From contig JAKFWB010000002.1 in assembly GCA_021732945.1 (NCBI GenBank), positions 1 to 10,555 of the forward strand: a stretch of 10,555 nucleotides of DNA, in the 5' to 3' direction. The position numbers were made by a program, and so were the translations under genes. Under the pieces are notes generated by a model, which was not told the origin of the DNA, made no database searches, and saw only the letters and a list, made by a program, of their open reading frames with translations. This document shows, in pieces, positions 1 through 6,878 of the stretch (within the stretch, counting starts at the first letter, position 1; each line of letters starts with the position of its first letter). This stretch comes from Porphyrobacter sp. GTDB taxonomy: Bacteria; Pseudomonadota; Alphaproteobacteria; Sphingomonadales; Sphingomonadaceae.

Positions 1-1321
1 GCACGAATATGTCCTGGTCATCGTCAACGAACTGACCGGCAGCGGCGAGGCCCGAGCGGAACTTGTGGATCAGTGTTGTGACCACCGCCCGCTTTTACCG
101 GAGCAGCCGGATCAGTTCCTTGCCCGTCGCGGCCTGTTCAGGCGACTTGCCGGTGTCGCGGAAGGTGCCGGTCAGCTGGTCGTCGAGATCGACGCGGTCG
201 GTCACCAGAATCAGCCGCGCGCGGGGATAGGCCCGCTCTATCGCGCCCGCCAGCATCACCATGGTGAGCGACTTGCCTGACCCCTGCGTGTGCCAGATCA
301 CGCCCCCTGCGCGCTTGCCCGCCTTATCGACCTGCGCCACGCGCTCCAGCGTGCGTTCCACGCCGAAGAACTGCTGGTAGCGGGCGACCTTCTTCACGCC
401 ATTGTCGAACAGCGTGAACCCGCGCACGATCTTGAGCAGGCGCTCGGGCGTGCAGAGGCCGATCAGCGTGCGGTCGAGTTCGGTGGGCAGACGCCCGCCG
501 CTTCCTGCATCCATCAGCTTGTCATGGGCGCGGCGGAACGGGCTGAAATCGGTCCAGATCCGCGCCGCCTCTTCCGGGTCGAGCCCACGGTTGACGCGCA
601 TGTGCAGCTCGCCCTCGCCAAAGCCTTCCTCACGCCAGTGTGCCCAGAACGGGGCGGGGGTGCCGGTGGTGGCATAGCGCGGGGCGCTGTCGTTGGCGGC
701 GATCAGCAGCTGCGCAGGCACGAATAGCCGGGGGATTTCACCATCCGGGTTCTGGTTGCGGATCATTTGGCTGACGCCCTCTGCGGTGGCGACGGCGCTT
801 TTCTTCACCTCGATCACCACCAGCGGCACACCGTTGACGAACAGCACGATGTCGGGCCGCCGGGTATCGTCACGCCGTTCCCGCCGCACCGCGAATTCGC
901 AGGTCATGTGGAAGCGGTTGTTGGCGGGGTTGTCCCAATCGATGAAGCGTAGCTGGCGACCCTTGGTCTCCCCCTCGATCGTCATATCGACCGACGTGCC
1001 AAGCCGCAGCATGTCGCTCGCCTTGCCATTGGCAGTGAGCAGCCCTTCGGAGAGGTTAGCGGCAAGACCCTTGAGCCGGTCCACAGCTTCACGCGCGGCG
1101 CTCTCGGTCACGTGATGGCTGCGACCGCGCTGGCGCACTGTGTTGAGCGCCAGAATGCGTTCGGCCAGCACATCCTCCAGCACGATGCCATCAAGCCGCC
1201 CACGCCGCTCGGCATCGACCTCGGCGCGGGGCATGTAGCGCCAGCCATTGCGCGCGAGCGTCATCACGGCGGCGAGCTGCACACCGCCCATTTCGGAGGT
1301 CGCGAAGCGGGGGCCGGTCAC
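1..1321 (-). pseudogene. hsdR: Type I restriction enzyme R subunit (HsdR), interrupted by an in-frame stop and cut by the window edge
   Basis: HsdR is the nuclease and DNA-translocating motor of type I restriction enzymes. The frame starts at a GTG (1321-1319) that overlaps the upstream stop as GTGA. Residues 1-408 carry the N-terminal nuclease core (Asp157, then E171-V-K173 in VVIEVKKS), the helicase Walker A HTQGSGKS at 344-351 and motif Ia ILVTDRVDLDDQ near 371-382. A TAA at 97-95 then stops translation. The same frame continues through 94-2 as clear HsdR sequence (AVVTTLIHKF, then FVDDDQDIFV leading towards the DEAH box), so only the stop is wrong, not the frame. Full HsdR proteins are around 1000 residues. 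The 408-residue product would keep the nuclease core but lose most of the motor, so restriction is probably dead. A sequencing error or readthrough cannot be excluded. The far end lies outside the window. Confidence 0.88.
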
Positions 1322-1755
1322 TCGTCCGCGTCCTGCGCGCGGGGATCACCGCCAGCTATGCACTGCCATTCGCCGGGGCGACGCTGGACGTAGAGCTGGC
1401 CGGAGCCCCACTCTACGGCAACGCCATCCCGCGAAAAGCATGCGAAGCACATGTTGGCCCAGGCGCCGATCTGCCGGGTGACACCGTCAGGGTCAGACAC
1501 CGACGTGCTGTCGAGACGGGTCTCACCATCGATGAAAACCACTTCCTGCGACAGGTCGGCAGAGCATAGGTCACAGTTGGCAGGCGGATCGACGTGCATC
1601 GGATTGGCCCCGATCACGCCGACTTCATCGAGGCAGACCAGCATCTGCGTCAGCAGGGTCGCGTGGCGCGCGCGGAATGCCTTGCGATCGTCGAAGCTGG
1701 CGTACGGATTGGCCGCGGCGCGCAGCTCGTCCACGAAGGTGCCGAAATCGGTCAT
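1318..1755 (-). CDS. Small two-CxxC putative zinc-binding protein inside the RM operon, function unknown
   Basis: The predicted protein has 145 residues. The start is the ATG at 1755-1753, which overlaps the hsdS stop as ATGA; its own TGA overlaps the hsdR GTG start as GTGA. An upstream in-frame extension to 1812 only shadows the end of hsdS. Residues 1-55 look helical. Then come C61-x2-C64 (NCDLCSADL) and C103-x2-C106 (WANMCFACF), a spacing that suits a four-cysteine zinc ribbon. The stretch VVFIDGETR ... GAWANMC ... GSGQLYVQR resembles small bacterial and phage hypothetical proteins with the pattern FIDG-x-WANMC-x2-C-x-G-GxGQ-Y; that resemblance is from memory, not a search. No catalytic motif is visible. 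Coupling on both sides to specificity and restriction genes suggests an accessory part of this system, but that is inference. Confidence 0.8.
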   Translation of the reverse strand: MTDFGTFVDELRAAANPYASFDDRKAFRARHATLLTQMLVCLDEVGVIGANPMHVDPPANCDLCSADLSQEVVFIDGETRLDSTSVSDPDGVTRQIGAWANMCFACFSRDGVAVEWGSGQLYVQRRPGEWQCIAGGDPRAQDADE

Positions 1756-2978
1756 GCCATGACCTCGCTGTTGCCAGGCAGCAGCGTGTCGATGCTTTCT
1801 GGCACGCGCCATTCCCCGGTCAGGAGCTTCTGCATCAGCCCGCGCTTCTGGTGGCGCAGGAGGCCAAGGCGTTCTTGTTCCGCAGCAATTTCGCCAGAAA
1901 CGTCATCCAGCACCTTGGCAATTGCTTCCTGTTCTGTCCGGCTTGGAACAAACAAGCCGGTTTCGAAGAACTCGACCACACTGACATTCAGAAGGCCGTG
2001 GTTGCGAGCGCCTTCTTGCGCGATTCCGGCGAGCTCCTCGTTGAAGGCACCGGCATCGAAATAATGGCCCATGAAGCTGTGATTGTGCTCCTGCCTCTTA
2101 AGTCGGAAGCAAATGTAGAGGCTGGAAACGATGCCTTGATCATATCTTGCTAGCGGCTTCAATGCTCCCATCGGATAGCCGTCAGAATAACTTTTGTTGT
2201 ATGCAAAATCGCCACGCTGAAGCAGTGTGTAGCCGCGAACGTCTTCACCTGAGACGGACTTGTTGAAGTAATCAAACTGACTGACCAGGCCCTTCTGCGC
2301 CGAGATTGTCAGGACGTTTGTATTTCCTTTTTCATTCTTTTGCCTGACCCTATCGAAGGCATCTGAAAAAACGATCCAGCGCCAGTCATGTGTGAATCCA
2401 GGAAGTCGGATCGTCCCCTTCAGCAACTTGTCTCGTAGTGCGCTTTGAAGCTTTTCCTTCAATGTGACGAGCTTTTCGCACGAAGTGATGGCGTCATCCC
2501 ATGCCTCTAGAACGGCCACGATCCTCCTCTGCTCTGTTACATCAGGCCATGCTACGGGGATTTGCAGGAACTCCTTAGGATAGAGACGCAGACGGTCATC
2601 AGTCAGGCCATATGAGTAGGCCCAAAGGAGATAGAGTGCGCGGTCCGATTTCAGCCATTGTGCAGCAAAGCGTGGATCGAGGGCAGGCTTGGCGCGCATC
2701 ACCACATACGCCGGGCTGACATTGACCGCCGCGTTGGCCAATCCAAATGCCCCCTGCCACATTCGCATCATGTTATAGGCAATGTCGCCGGGCTCGACGA
2801 GCGAGTGGTCATCGGCTGCAAGGCTGGTCTTCGTCTTGCGCTCCTTGTCTCGCTCCAAATCGGCGCGCGGCACCAAGCCATTGTGCATGGTGACCGACGC
2901 GAGCGGCAGCCCCGGCTTGCCCTTCCGCTTACTGTGCGTGAAGTAGTGGGAGAGCTTTTTGGTCTGGGGATCAGACAT
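1752..2978 (-). CDS. hsdS: Type I RM specificity subunit HsdS with two target-recognition domains
   Basis: HsdS recognises the bipartite DNA target and holds the HsdM and HsdR subunits. The 408-residue protein has the usual layout: TRD1 at about 1-145, a first conserved helical spacer at 145-190 (PDVTEQRRIVAVLEAWDDAI ... LRDKLLKG), TRD2 at about 195-345, and a second conserved helical region at 345-390 (SRTEQEAIAKVLDDV ... LMQKLLTGEWRV). The start is the ATG at 2978-2976, which overlaps the end of rhuM by 8 nt. A longer upstream reading (to 3137) is an arginine-rich shadow of rhuM. The stop overlaps the next gene as ATGA. TRD2 DNA is poorer in GC than its surroundings (about 48% over 2161-2340 against about 65% in nearby operon lines, hand counted), which suggests domain exchange. 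Full length for the family and apparently intact. Confidence 0.93.
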   Translation of the reverse strand: MSDPQTKKLSHYFTHSKRKGKPGLPLASVTMHNGLVPRADLERDKERKTKTSLAADDHSLVEPGDIAYNMMRMWQGAFGLANAAVNVSPAYVVMRAKPALDPRFAAQWLKSDRALYLLWAYSYGLTDDRLRLYPKEFLQIPVAWPDVTEQRRIVAVLEAWDDAITSCEKLVTLKEKLQSALRDKLLKGTIRLPGFTHDWRWIVFSDAFDRVRQKNEKGNTNVLTISAQKGLVSQFDYFNKSVSGEDVRGYTLLQRGDFAYNKSYSDGYPMGALKPLARYDQGIVSSLYICFRLKRQEHNHSFMGHYFDAGAFNEELAGIAQEGARNHGLLNVSVVEFFETGLFVPSRTEQEAIAKVLDDVSGEIAAEQERLGLLRHQKRGLMQKLLTGEWRVPESIDTLLPGNSEVMA

Positions 2979-4008
2979 CGTCCTTCCCCTTGCGCTTCGG
3001 CTTCTTCCTTTCCGCCGCGATCCGCTTGGCCGCCTGTGTCGCCTCCTGGAAATGCTGCTCGACCGCGCTGGGGGCGTTGATGCGGCGCTGATTCCAGATG
3101 GGGTATTCCGCCTCGACCTTGGCCATGGCGGCCGCATGGCTGATCCGCCCCGCGCCGGTAAGGATGTCGCGATCCGCCAGCTTCAGGAACTCGTCCAGCT
3201 TGGCGATCCAGTCCGCCATATGCATCGGGCGGCGCCCCTGTGCCTGCAATTCGGCAAATTCGAGATAGGCCGTGGTGACGCGGTTGAGCGGCTCGATCTG
3301 CTCTTCGCTCAGGTAGTTCTTGGCGATCATCGCATCAGCCTTGCGCGGGGGCTTGCCCTGTTTCTGGCCGTCCCAGTGCGTCAGGCCCATATGGTCCTTG
3401 CTGGCATTGGCATGGGTGTAGATCACCTCGGCCGCTGTCTGCCCGTGCGCGGCGTAGTGCATCTTGTTCTGCACCGTCTTGAAGAACCGGGTCGAGCTTT
3501 CGGCACGTGCATCATAGTCCACGCTGGTCGCGTAGATCTCCAGCACCTTCTGGTAGAACCGCTTTTCCGAACTGCGGATGTCGCGGATGCGCGCGAGCAG
3601 TTCCTCGAAATAGTCGGTATCGGGGTCCTTCAGGCGCTCGTCGTCCATGACGAAGCCCTTGACCAGATACTGGCTCAGCGCCTCAGCCGCCCAGCGCCGG
3701 AACTGCATGCCGCGCGGGGAGCGAACACGGAAACCGACGGCGAGGATCATGGGCAAGTTATAATGCGCGACCGTGCGCTCCACCTGCCGCTGCCCTTCGG
3801 ATCGAACTATTGAGTAATCCTCAATGGTTGACTCGTCGAGCTCTCCATCGGCCAATATGCCCTTGATATGCTTGTTGATGTTGGAGACCGTCGTCTGGAA
3901 CAGTTCGGCCATATCCGCCTGACTGAGCCACGCAGTCCCATCGCGCGCCTGCAGACGAATGACGGTAACGCCATCCTCGGTCTGGTACTGGATCAGGTCA
4001 CTGGCCAT
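2971..4008 (-). CDS. rhuM: RhuM-family protein encoded between hsdM and hsdS
   Basis: The 345-residue protein matches the Virulence_RhuM family, first noted in a Salmonella pathogenicity island; its biochemical role is unsettled. An HTH-like segment lies near residues 28-50 (WLSQADMAELFQTTVSNINK). The family hallmark follows at about 82-125: HYNLPMILAVGFRVRSPRG, then FRRWA ... LVKGFVMDDERLKDP. A conserved C-terminal block includes HMGLTHWDG and YLSEEQIEPLNR, and the tail is strongly basic (KKPKRKGK). The start is the ATG at 4008-4006, which shares one base with the hsdM stop (TGATG); the longer frame to 4386 only shadows hsdM. It ends 8 nt inside hsdS. From my knowledge of the family, RhuM genes recur in type I RM loci, so this is probably a functional partner or a guard gene. 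The HTH-like start suggests DNA binding. Its role here is inference. Confidence 0.9.
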   Translation of the reverse strand: MASDLIQYQTEDGVTVIRLQARDGTAWLSQADMAELFQTTVSNINKHIKGILADGELDESTIEDYSIVRSEGQRQVERTVAHYNLPMILAVGFRVRSPRGMQFRRWAAEALSQYLVKGFVMDDERLKDPDTDYFEELLARIRDIRSSEKRFYQKVLEIYATSVDYDARAESSTRFFKTVQNKMHYAAHGQTAAEVIYTHANASKDHMGLTHWDGQKQGKPPRKADAMIAKNYLSEEQIEPLNRVTTAYLEFAELQAQGRRPMHMADWIAKLDEFLKLADRDILTGAGRISHAAAMAKVEAEYPIWNQRRINAPSAVEQHFQEATQAAKRIAAERKKPKRKGKDDV

Positions 4009-5564
4009 CAGAGCGAGACCCCCAGTTCCTTCAGGAAGCCGTCCATGCGCTGGCGCGTGTCGGCCAGCTGCTTTTCCAGCGCCACGATCTCGGCCTGAAC
4101 AGCGGCAATGTCGATTTCGGCTTCGGCCTCGAACGTGTCGACATAGCGGGGGATGTTGAGGTTGTAGCCATTCTCCCGGATCTGAGCGCGCTCGATGAGG
4201 GCGGCATAACGCTCCACATTCTCGCGCGCCTGATAGGTGGCCACGATCTTTGCGATGTGGCCTTCCTCCAGCTCGTTCTGCTTCTTGCCGGGGGTAAAAT
4301 CGCGGCTCGCATCGATGAACATCACATCGTCCACGCCAGCGCGCGCGCCGCCCTTTTCCCGCGAACGGTCGAAGATCACGATGCACACGGGGATGCCGGT
4401 GGAGGGGAACAGCTGCGCGGGCAGGCCGATCACTGCGTCGAGCAGGTTCTCCTCGATCAGCTTCTGCCGGATCACACCCTCGGCAGCACCCCGGAACAGC
4501 ACCCCATGCGGCGCGATCAGCGCAACCTTTCCCTCACGCGGACGGGCGCTTTCGATCATGTGGCTGACGAAGGCATAGTCCCCGCGCGACTGCGGCGGCA
4601 GGCCGCGATGGTAGCGGTGGAAGCGGTCGTTCTTCGCCGTCTCGCTGCCCCACTTCTTGAGGCTGAAGGGCGGATTGGCGATCACCCGGTCAAACCGCAT
4701 CAGCGCGTCTTCGGTCAGGAACTTGGGGTTGGTCAGCGTGTCACCCCACTCGATGCGCGCGCTATCCAGCCCATGAAGGAACATGTTCATCCGGGCGAGT
4801 GCCGACGTCTGGTTGGTGGCCTCCTGCCCGAACAGGGCGACATTGGCTTCGCTGGCGTGGTGCTTACCTTCCTTTTCCGCCACATATTCGGCAGCGCGGA
4901 TCAGCAGCGTGGAAGAACCACAGGCCGGATCACAGATACGGTTGCCCGGCTGCGGATCGGCCAGCTTGACGAGCAGCTCGGACACCTTGCGCGGGGTGAA
5001 GAACTCGCCCGCCTTCTTGCCCGCATCGCTGGCGAAGCGGGAAATCAGGTAAATGTAGGTCTCGCCGATTACGTCTTCGGCGGTGTCCTTGCCTGAGAAG
5101 CGCGAGGGTGAGAAATCGAGCGTCGGCTTGTGGAAGGTGTCGAACAGATCCTTCACCCGCCGGTTGCGATCAGCCGTTTCGCCAAGGTTGTTGCGGCTGT
5201 TGAAGTCCACTGCCGTGAGCACGTTCTCCAGCTTCGCAAGGTTCGCATCCTCGATCGCTTCGAGGGCAATGTTGACCAGTTCGCCGATATTCTCGGCGTT
5301 GCGTTGCGGGTAGAGGTCATGGAAACTGGTGCTGTCGGGAAGCTGGAAGCGGAAGCGCGAAAGGCGCCGGGCGATCCGCGTTTCGTCACCGTCATACTGC
5401 TCGGCAGCCTGCTTGCGCTCGTCCGCCCAGATGTCGCTCAGGTACTTCCAGAACAGGAAGACAAGGATGTAGTCCTTGTAGTTGGCGGCATCGATGGTGC
5501 CACGGAAGGTGTCGCAGGCATCCCATGCGGCCTTGTTGACGTCGGACTGCTTGACGGGGGTCAT
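4008..5564 (-). CDS. hsdM: Type I RM DNA methyltransferase subunit HsdM (N6-adenine)
   Basis: HsdM transfers a methyl group from S-adenosylmethionine to adenine in the target set by HsdS. The 518-residue protein has the HsdM N-terminal helical domain at about 8-140, the conserved GEFFTPR at 186-192, SAM-binding motif I DPACGSS at 212-218 and catalytic motif IV NPPF at 297-300. A C-terminal coiled-coil-like segment (AEIVALEKQLADTRQRMDGF) closes it. Length and motif order fit the EcoR124I-like branch. Motif I usually ends CGSG in that branch; here the last glycine is Ser218 (codon TCC, 4913-4911). The start is the ATG at 5564-5562, which overlaps the preceding stop as ATGA; a longer reading to 5609 shadows the half-HsdS gene. 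The stop shares one base with the rhuM ATG. Probably active. Confidence 0.95.
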   Translation of the reverse strand: MTPVKQSDVNKAAWDACDTFRGTIDAANYKDYILVFLFWKYLSDIWADERKQAAEQYDGDETRIARRLSRFRFQLPDSTSFHDLYPQRNAENIGELVNIALEAIEDANLAKLENVLTAVDFNSRNNLGETADRNRRVKDLFDTFHKPTLDFSPSRFSGKDTAEDVIGETYIYLISRFASDAGKKAGEFFTPRKVSELLVKLADPQPGNRICDPACGSSTLLIRAAEYVAEKEGKHHASEANVALFGQEATNQTSALARMNMFLHGLDSARIEWGDTLTNPKFLTEDALMRFDRVIANPPFSLKKWGSETAKNDRFHRYHRGLPPQSRGDYAFVSHMIESARPREGKVALIAPHGVLFRGAAEGVIRQKLIEENLLDAVIGLPAQLFPSTGIPVCIVIFDRSREKGGARAGVDDVMFIDASRDFTPGKKQNELEEGHIAKIVATYQARENVERYAALIERAQIRENGYNLNIPRYVDTFEAEAEIDIAAVQAEIVALEKQLADTRQRMDGFLKELGVSL

Positions 5565-6151
5565 AGGGTGGCTTCCTTCATGGGCAGGGCGGCGGCCTCG
5601 GCCAGACAATGATTGATGAGGGTAGAGCGAAGGCGGGCAAGCTGATCGGCCAGACGCCGTTCTTCCGCGGCCGCGCGTGCAAGAGCAACAATCGCCAACT
5701 GGCGCGGCCAGTCGGGAATGGGGACCTCGAGACTCTTCAACGGCCCCAGGGGCAGGCGCTTTGCTGCTGACCCCTCCCGGCTATCCGAAAGGACCACCTG
5801 CGTGACCGGAAGATTCAGGAAGGTGGCAAGATAGTGCGGACAGACGCTCTCAAGATCAGCGAGCCTGATGACCGCAAGATCAAGGGTGGCGAATAGAGGC
5901 GCGCCCTCAAGATCGACGGGGTCAATCACAGCGGCATTGTTGGAATTGCCGCGCAATGAGATCACGACATCGCCTGTGTGCAACGCGCCTAAGGTTCCGG
6001 AGGGTGGCGCCCCCACCCTTGTGAGCAGACGCGGGAGGACTCCACTTCCATCTAGGTCACCCACCATCACCGCACGGGAATCGCTCGAGCCGCGCACAAC
6101 GGCGGAGCCGCTGAAAATGCTGGCGCATGCCTGGAGGGGGATCGCATTCAT
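5561..6151 (-). CDS. Single-TRD (half) HsdS-like specificity protein, first gene of the operon
   Basis: The 196-residue protein has one target-recognition domain followed by one helical spacer, about half a normal HsdS. Residues 55-80 (LHTGDVVISLRGNSNNAAVI) are the typical TRD strand-turn region. CPHYLATFLNL at 104-114, GSAAKRLPLGPLKSLEVPIPD at about 127-147 and the helix at 150-182 (RQLAIVALARAAAEERRL ...) match the end of a TRD plus conserved region. Known half-S proteins work as dimers that recognise palindromic bipartite sites. With a complete hsdS downstream, the operon may make two different methyltransferase complexes. Alternatively this protein could modulate or replace HsdS. No good Shine-Dalgarno precedes the ATG at 6151, and the likely promoter lies only a few bases upstream, so translation may start on a nearly leaderless mRNA. 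The TGA overlaps the hsdM ATG. Confidence 0.85.
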   Translation of the reverse strand: MNAIPLQACASIFSGSAVVRGSSDSRAVMVGDLDGSGVLPRLLTRVGAPPSGTLGALHTGDVVISLRGNSNNAAVIDPVDLEGAPLFATLDLAVIRLADLESVCPHYLATFLNLPVTQVVLSDSREGSAAKRLPLGPLKSLEVPIPDWPRQLAIVALARAAAEERRLADQLARLRSTLINHCLAEAAALPMKEATL

Positions 6152-6159
6152 GGATTATC

Positions 6160-6187
6160 GTTCTAGCCATGAATTCAAAAATGTCAA
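6160..6187 (-). promoter_or_regulatory. Sigma70-like promoter of the RM operon
   Basis: On the minus strand a consensus -35 TTGACA (6187-6182) is followed, after 16 nt, by a -10-like TAGAAC (6165-6160, four of six consensus bases). Transcription would start at about 6152-6154, only 1-3 nt before the ATG at 6151. This is inferred from sequence only. A different -10, or a start farther upstream, would change the leader length. Confidence 0.5.
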
Positions 6188-6204
6188 TGGAACGCGTTTC
6201 CATT
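6186..6204. repeat. 7-5-7 inverted repeat at the -35 box of the RM promoter
   Basis: AATGGAA (6186-6192) and TTCCATT (6198-6204) form a perfect inverted repeat around CGCGT. It overlaps two bases of the -35 box of the RM promoter. Its position suits an operator for a dimeric HTH regulator. Candidates in the window are the RhuM-family protein and the excisionase-like protein; neither is shown to bind it. Confidence 0.45.
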
Positions 6205-6241
6205 TTCAAATCGAGACAGGACGGCCTGCGATTCGCGGGAA

Positions 6242-6336
6242 GGTGGTATCAAATCTGAGACCGGGTGGTCCGGATTCCAGACCAGGGTGGTCATAAATCC
6301 AGACCAGGGTGGTCTGGAATCCCGACCACCCTGGTC
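6242..6336. repeat. Array of GGTGGTC elements with exact 22-bp period
   Basis: GGTGGT occurs at 6242, 6264, 6286 and 6308, each exactly 22 bp from the last. The best-formed unit is GACCAGGGTGGTC (6280-6292 and 6302-6314), a near-palindrome with a shorter form at 6259-6270. The next unit, also 22 bp on (6324-6336), is its exact reverse complement GACCACCCTGGTC. A weak GACCACT half-site follows at 6347. The 22-bp step is about two helical turns, so all units face one side of the DNA. This suits a cooperative operator 91-185 bp upstream of the RM start codon. It could instead be a remnant transposon end: IS21-type ends, for example, carry multiple short repeats (family knowledge). No open reading frame of note lies in the array. 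Confidence 0.8.
6302..6336. repeat. Perfect 13-bp stem with 9-nt loop at the inverted end of the array
   Basis: GACCAGGGTGGTC (6302-6314) and GACCACCCTGGTC (6324-6336) are exact reverse complements separated by TGGAATCCC. They could form a strong hairpin in either strand. Neither strand has a T-run after it, so it does not look like a normal intrinsic terminator. Confidence 0.75.
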
Positions 6337-6554
6337 ATTGATTCATGACCACTCGGAACTATCCATGCGCGATCACTGCGGGAAAAATTGATCCGAACAC
6401 GCAAAAATCGATCAAATGTCGCCACACAGCTTGACCGCCGCTTCCGGGAGCTGGGTTCTTCAATTACATTTTTTTGGAACCCTGAAGTTCAAGCACTGAT
6501 GATGGAACGACCCTATGGCTCCGGTCAGATCGAAGCAGAGGTGACAGACACGCC
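6337..6554. other. Gap between the repeat array and the excisionase-like gene, no firm gene
   Basis: No recognised gene is present. One plus-strand frame stays open from 6349 to the TAA at 6565-6567, with a possible TTG start at 6388 giving 59 residues (LIRTRKNRSNVATQLDRRF near its start). It lacks an ATG in a useful place and a clear ribosome site, and matches nothing I recognise. It would overlap the next gene by 13 nt. It may be a remnant or a shadow. Confidence 0.3.
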
Positions 6555-6878
6555 ATGCAAATGTTAAGCCCAAAAGAACTAGCGCAGCAATCGGGATGGC
6601 CCGAGGGCCGAATTCGTCGCATGATTAAGGCGCGCATGCTACGTCACGTTCGCGCAGGTGGCCTGATCTTGTTGCCACCAGATGCTATTACCGAGTATTG
6701 CAAGATCTTCAAGGTGCCGCCGTGCCAAGACAATCCATCGGCCCCAGACTCGTCCGCCGGAGCGGTAAGCCCAATTTCTACGTCCGCTACATCGACCCAG
6801 CCACCGGCCAGCAGAAGGACGTATCAACAAACACTCGAGACAGCGAAGAAGCGCAGGAGGTCCTCGAGGAATTCCTGA
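6555..6878 (+). CDS. Excisionase-like small HTH protein overlapping the integrase
   Basis: The 107-residue frame starts at the ATG at 6555 (a second ATG follows at 6561). Residues 3-50 (MLSPKELAQQSGWPEGRIRR ... HVRAGGLILLPPDAITEYCK) look like a winged-HTH of the MerR/excisionase type, the class that directs excision by tyrosine recombinases and often represses its own region. The remaining half is low-complexity, rich in Ser, Pro and Thr with a basic end (KKRRRSS). It runs 157 nt inside the integrase gene in another frame, so this tail may be tolerated rather than functional. The purine stretch GAGGTG at 6538-6543 is a rather distant ribosome site. Its place directly before the integrase supports a role as recombination directionality factor or regulator. 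The N-terminal domain is convincing, the C-terminal half less so. Confidence 0.7.
   Translation: MQMLSPKELAQQSGWPEGRIRRMIKARMLRHVRAGGLILLPPDAITEYCKIFKVPPCQDNPSAPDSSAGAVSPISTSATSTQPPASRRTYQQTLETAKKRRRSSRNS

Noticed and set aside
65..1393. Several plus-strand frames opposite hsdR
   Set aside because: They are antisense shadows of a GC-rich coding strand, with no family likeness or ribosome sites.
2979..3137. N-terminal extension of hsdS upstream of the ATG at 2978
   Set aside because: It is Arg/Ser-rich nonsense read against rhuM, which is coding there; the HsdS pattern begins at MSDPQTKK.
4009..4386. N-terminal extension of rhuM upstream of the ATG at 4008
   Set aside because: It shadows the conserved C-terminal part of hsdM; RhuM likeness begins at MASDLIQYQ.
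4257..5096. 279-codon plus-strand frame opposite hsdM
   Set aside because: Its length comes from the GC-rich third-position pattern of hsdM; the opposite strand has all the methyltransferase motifs.
6242..6336. CRISPR array as an explanation for the regular repeats
   Set aside because: The period is only 22 bp, the inter-repeat sequence is largely shared and only 8-10 bp long, one unit is inverted, and no cas gene is present.
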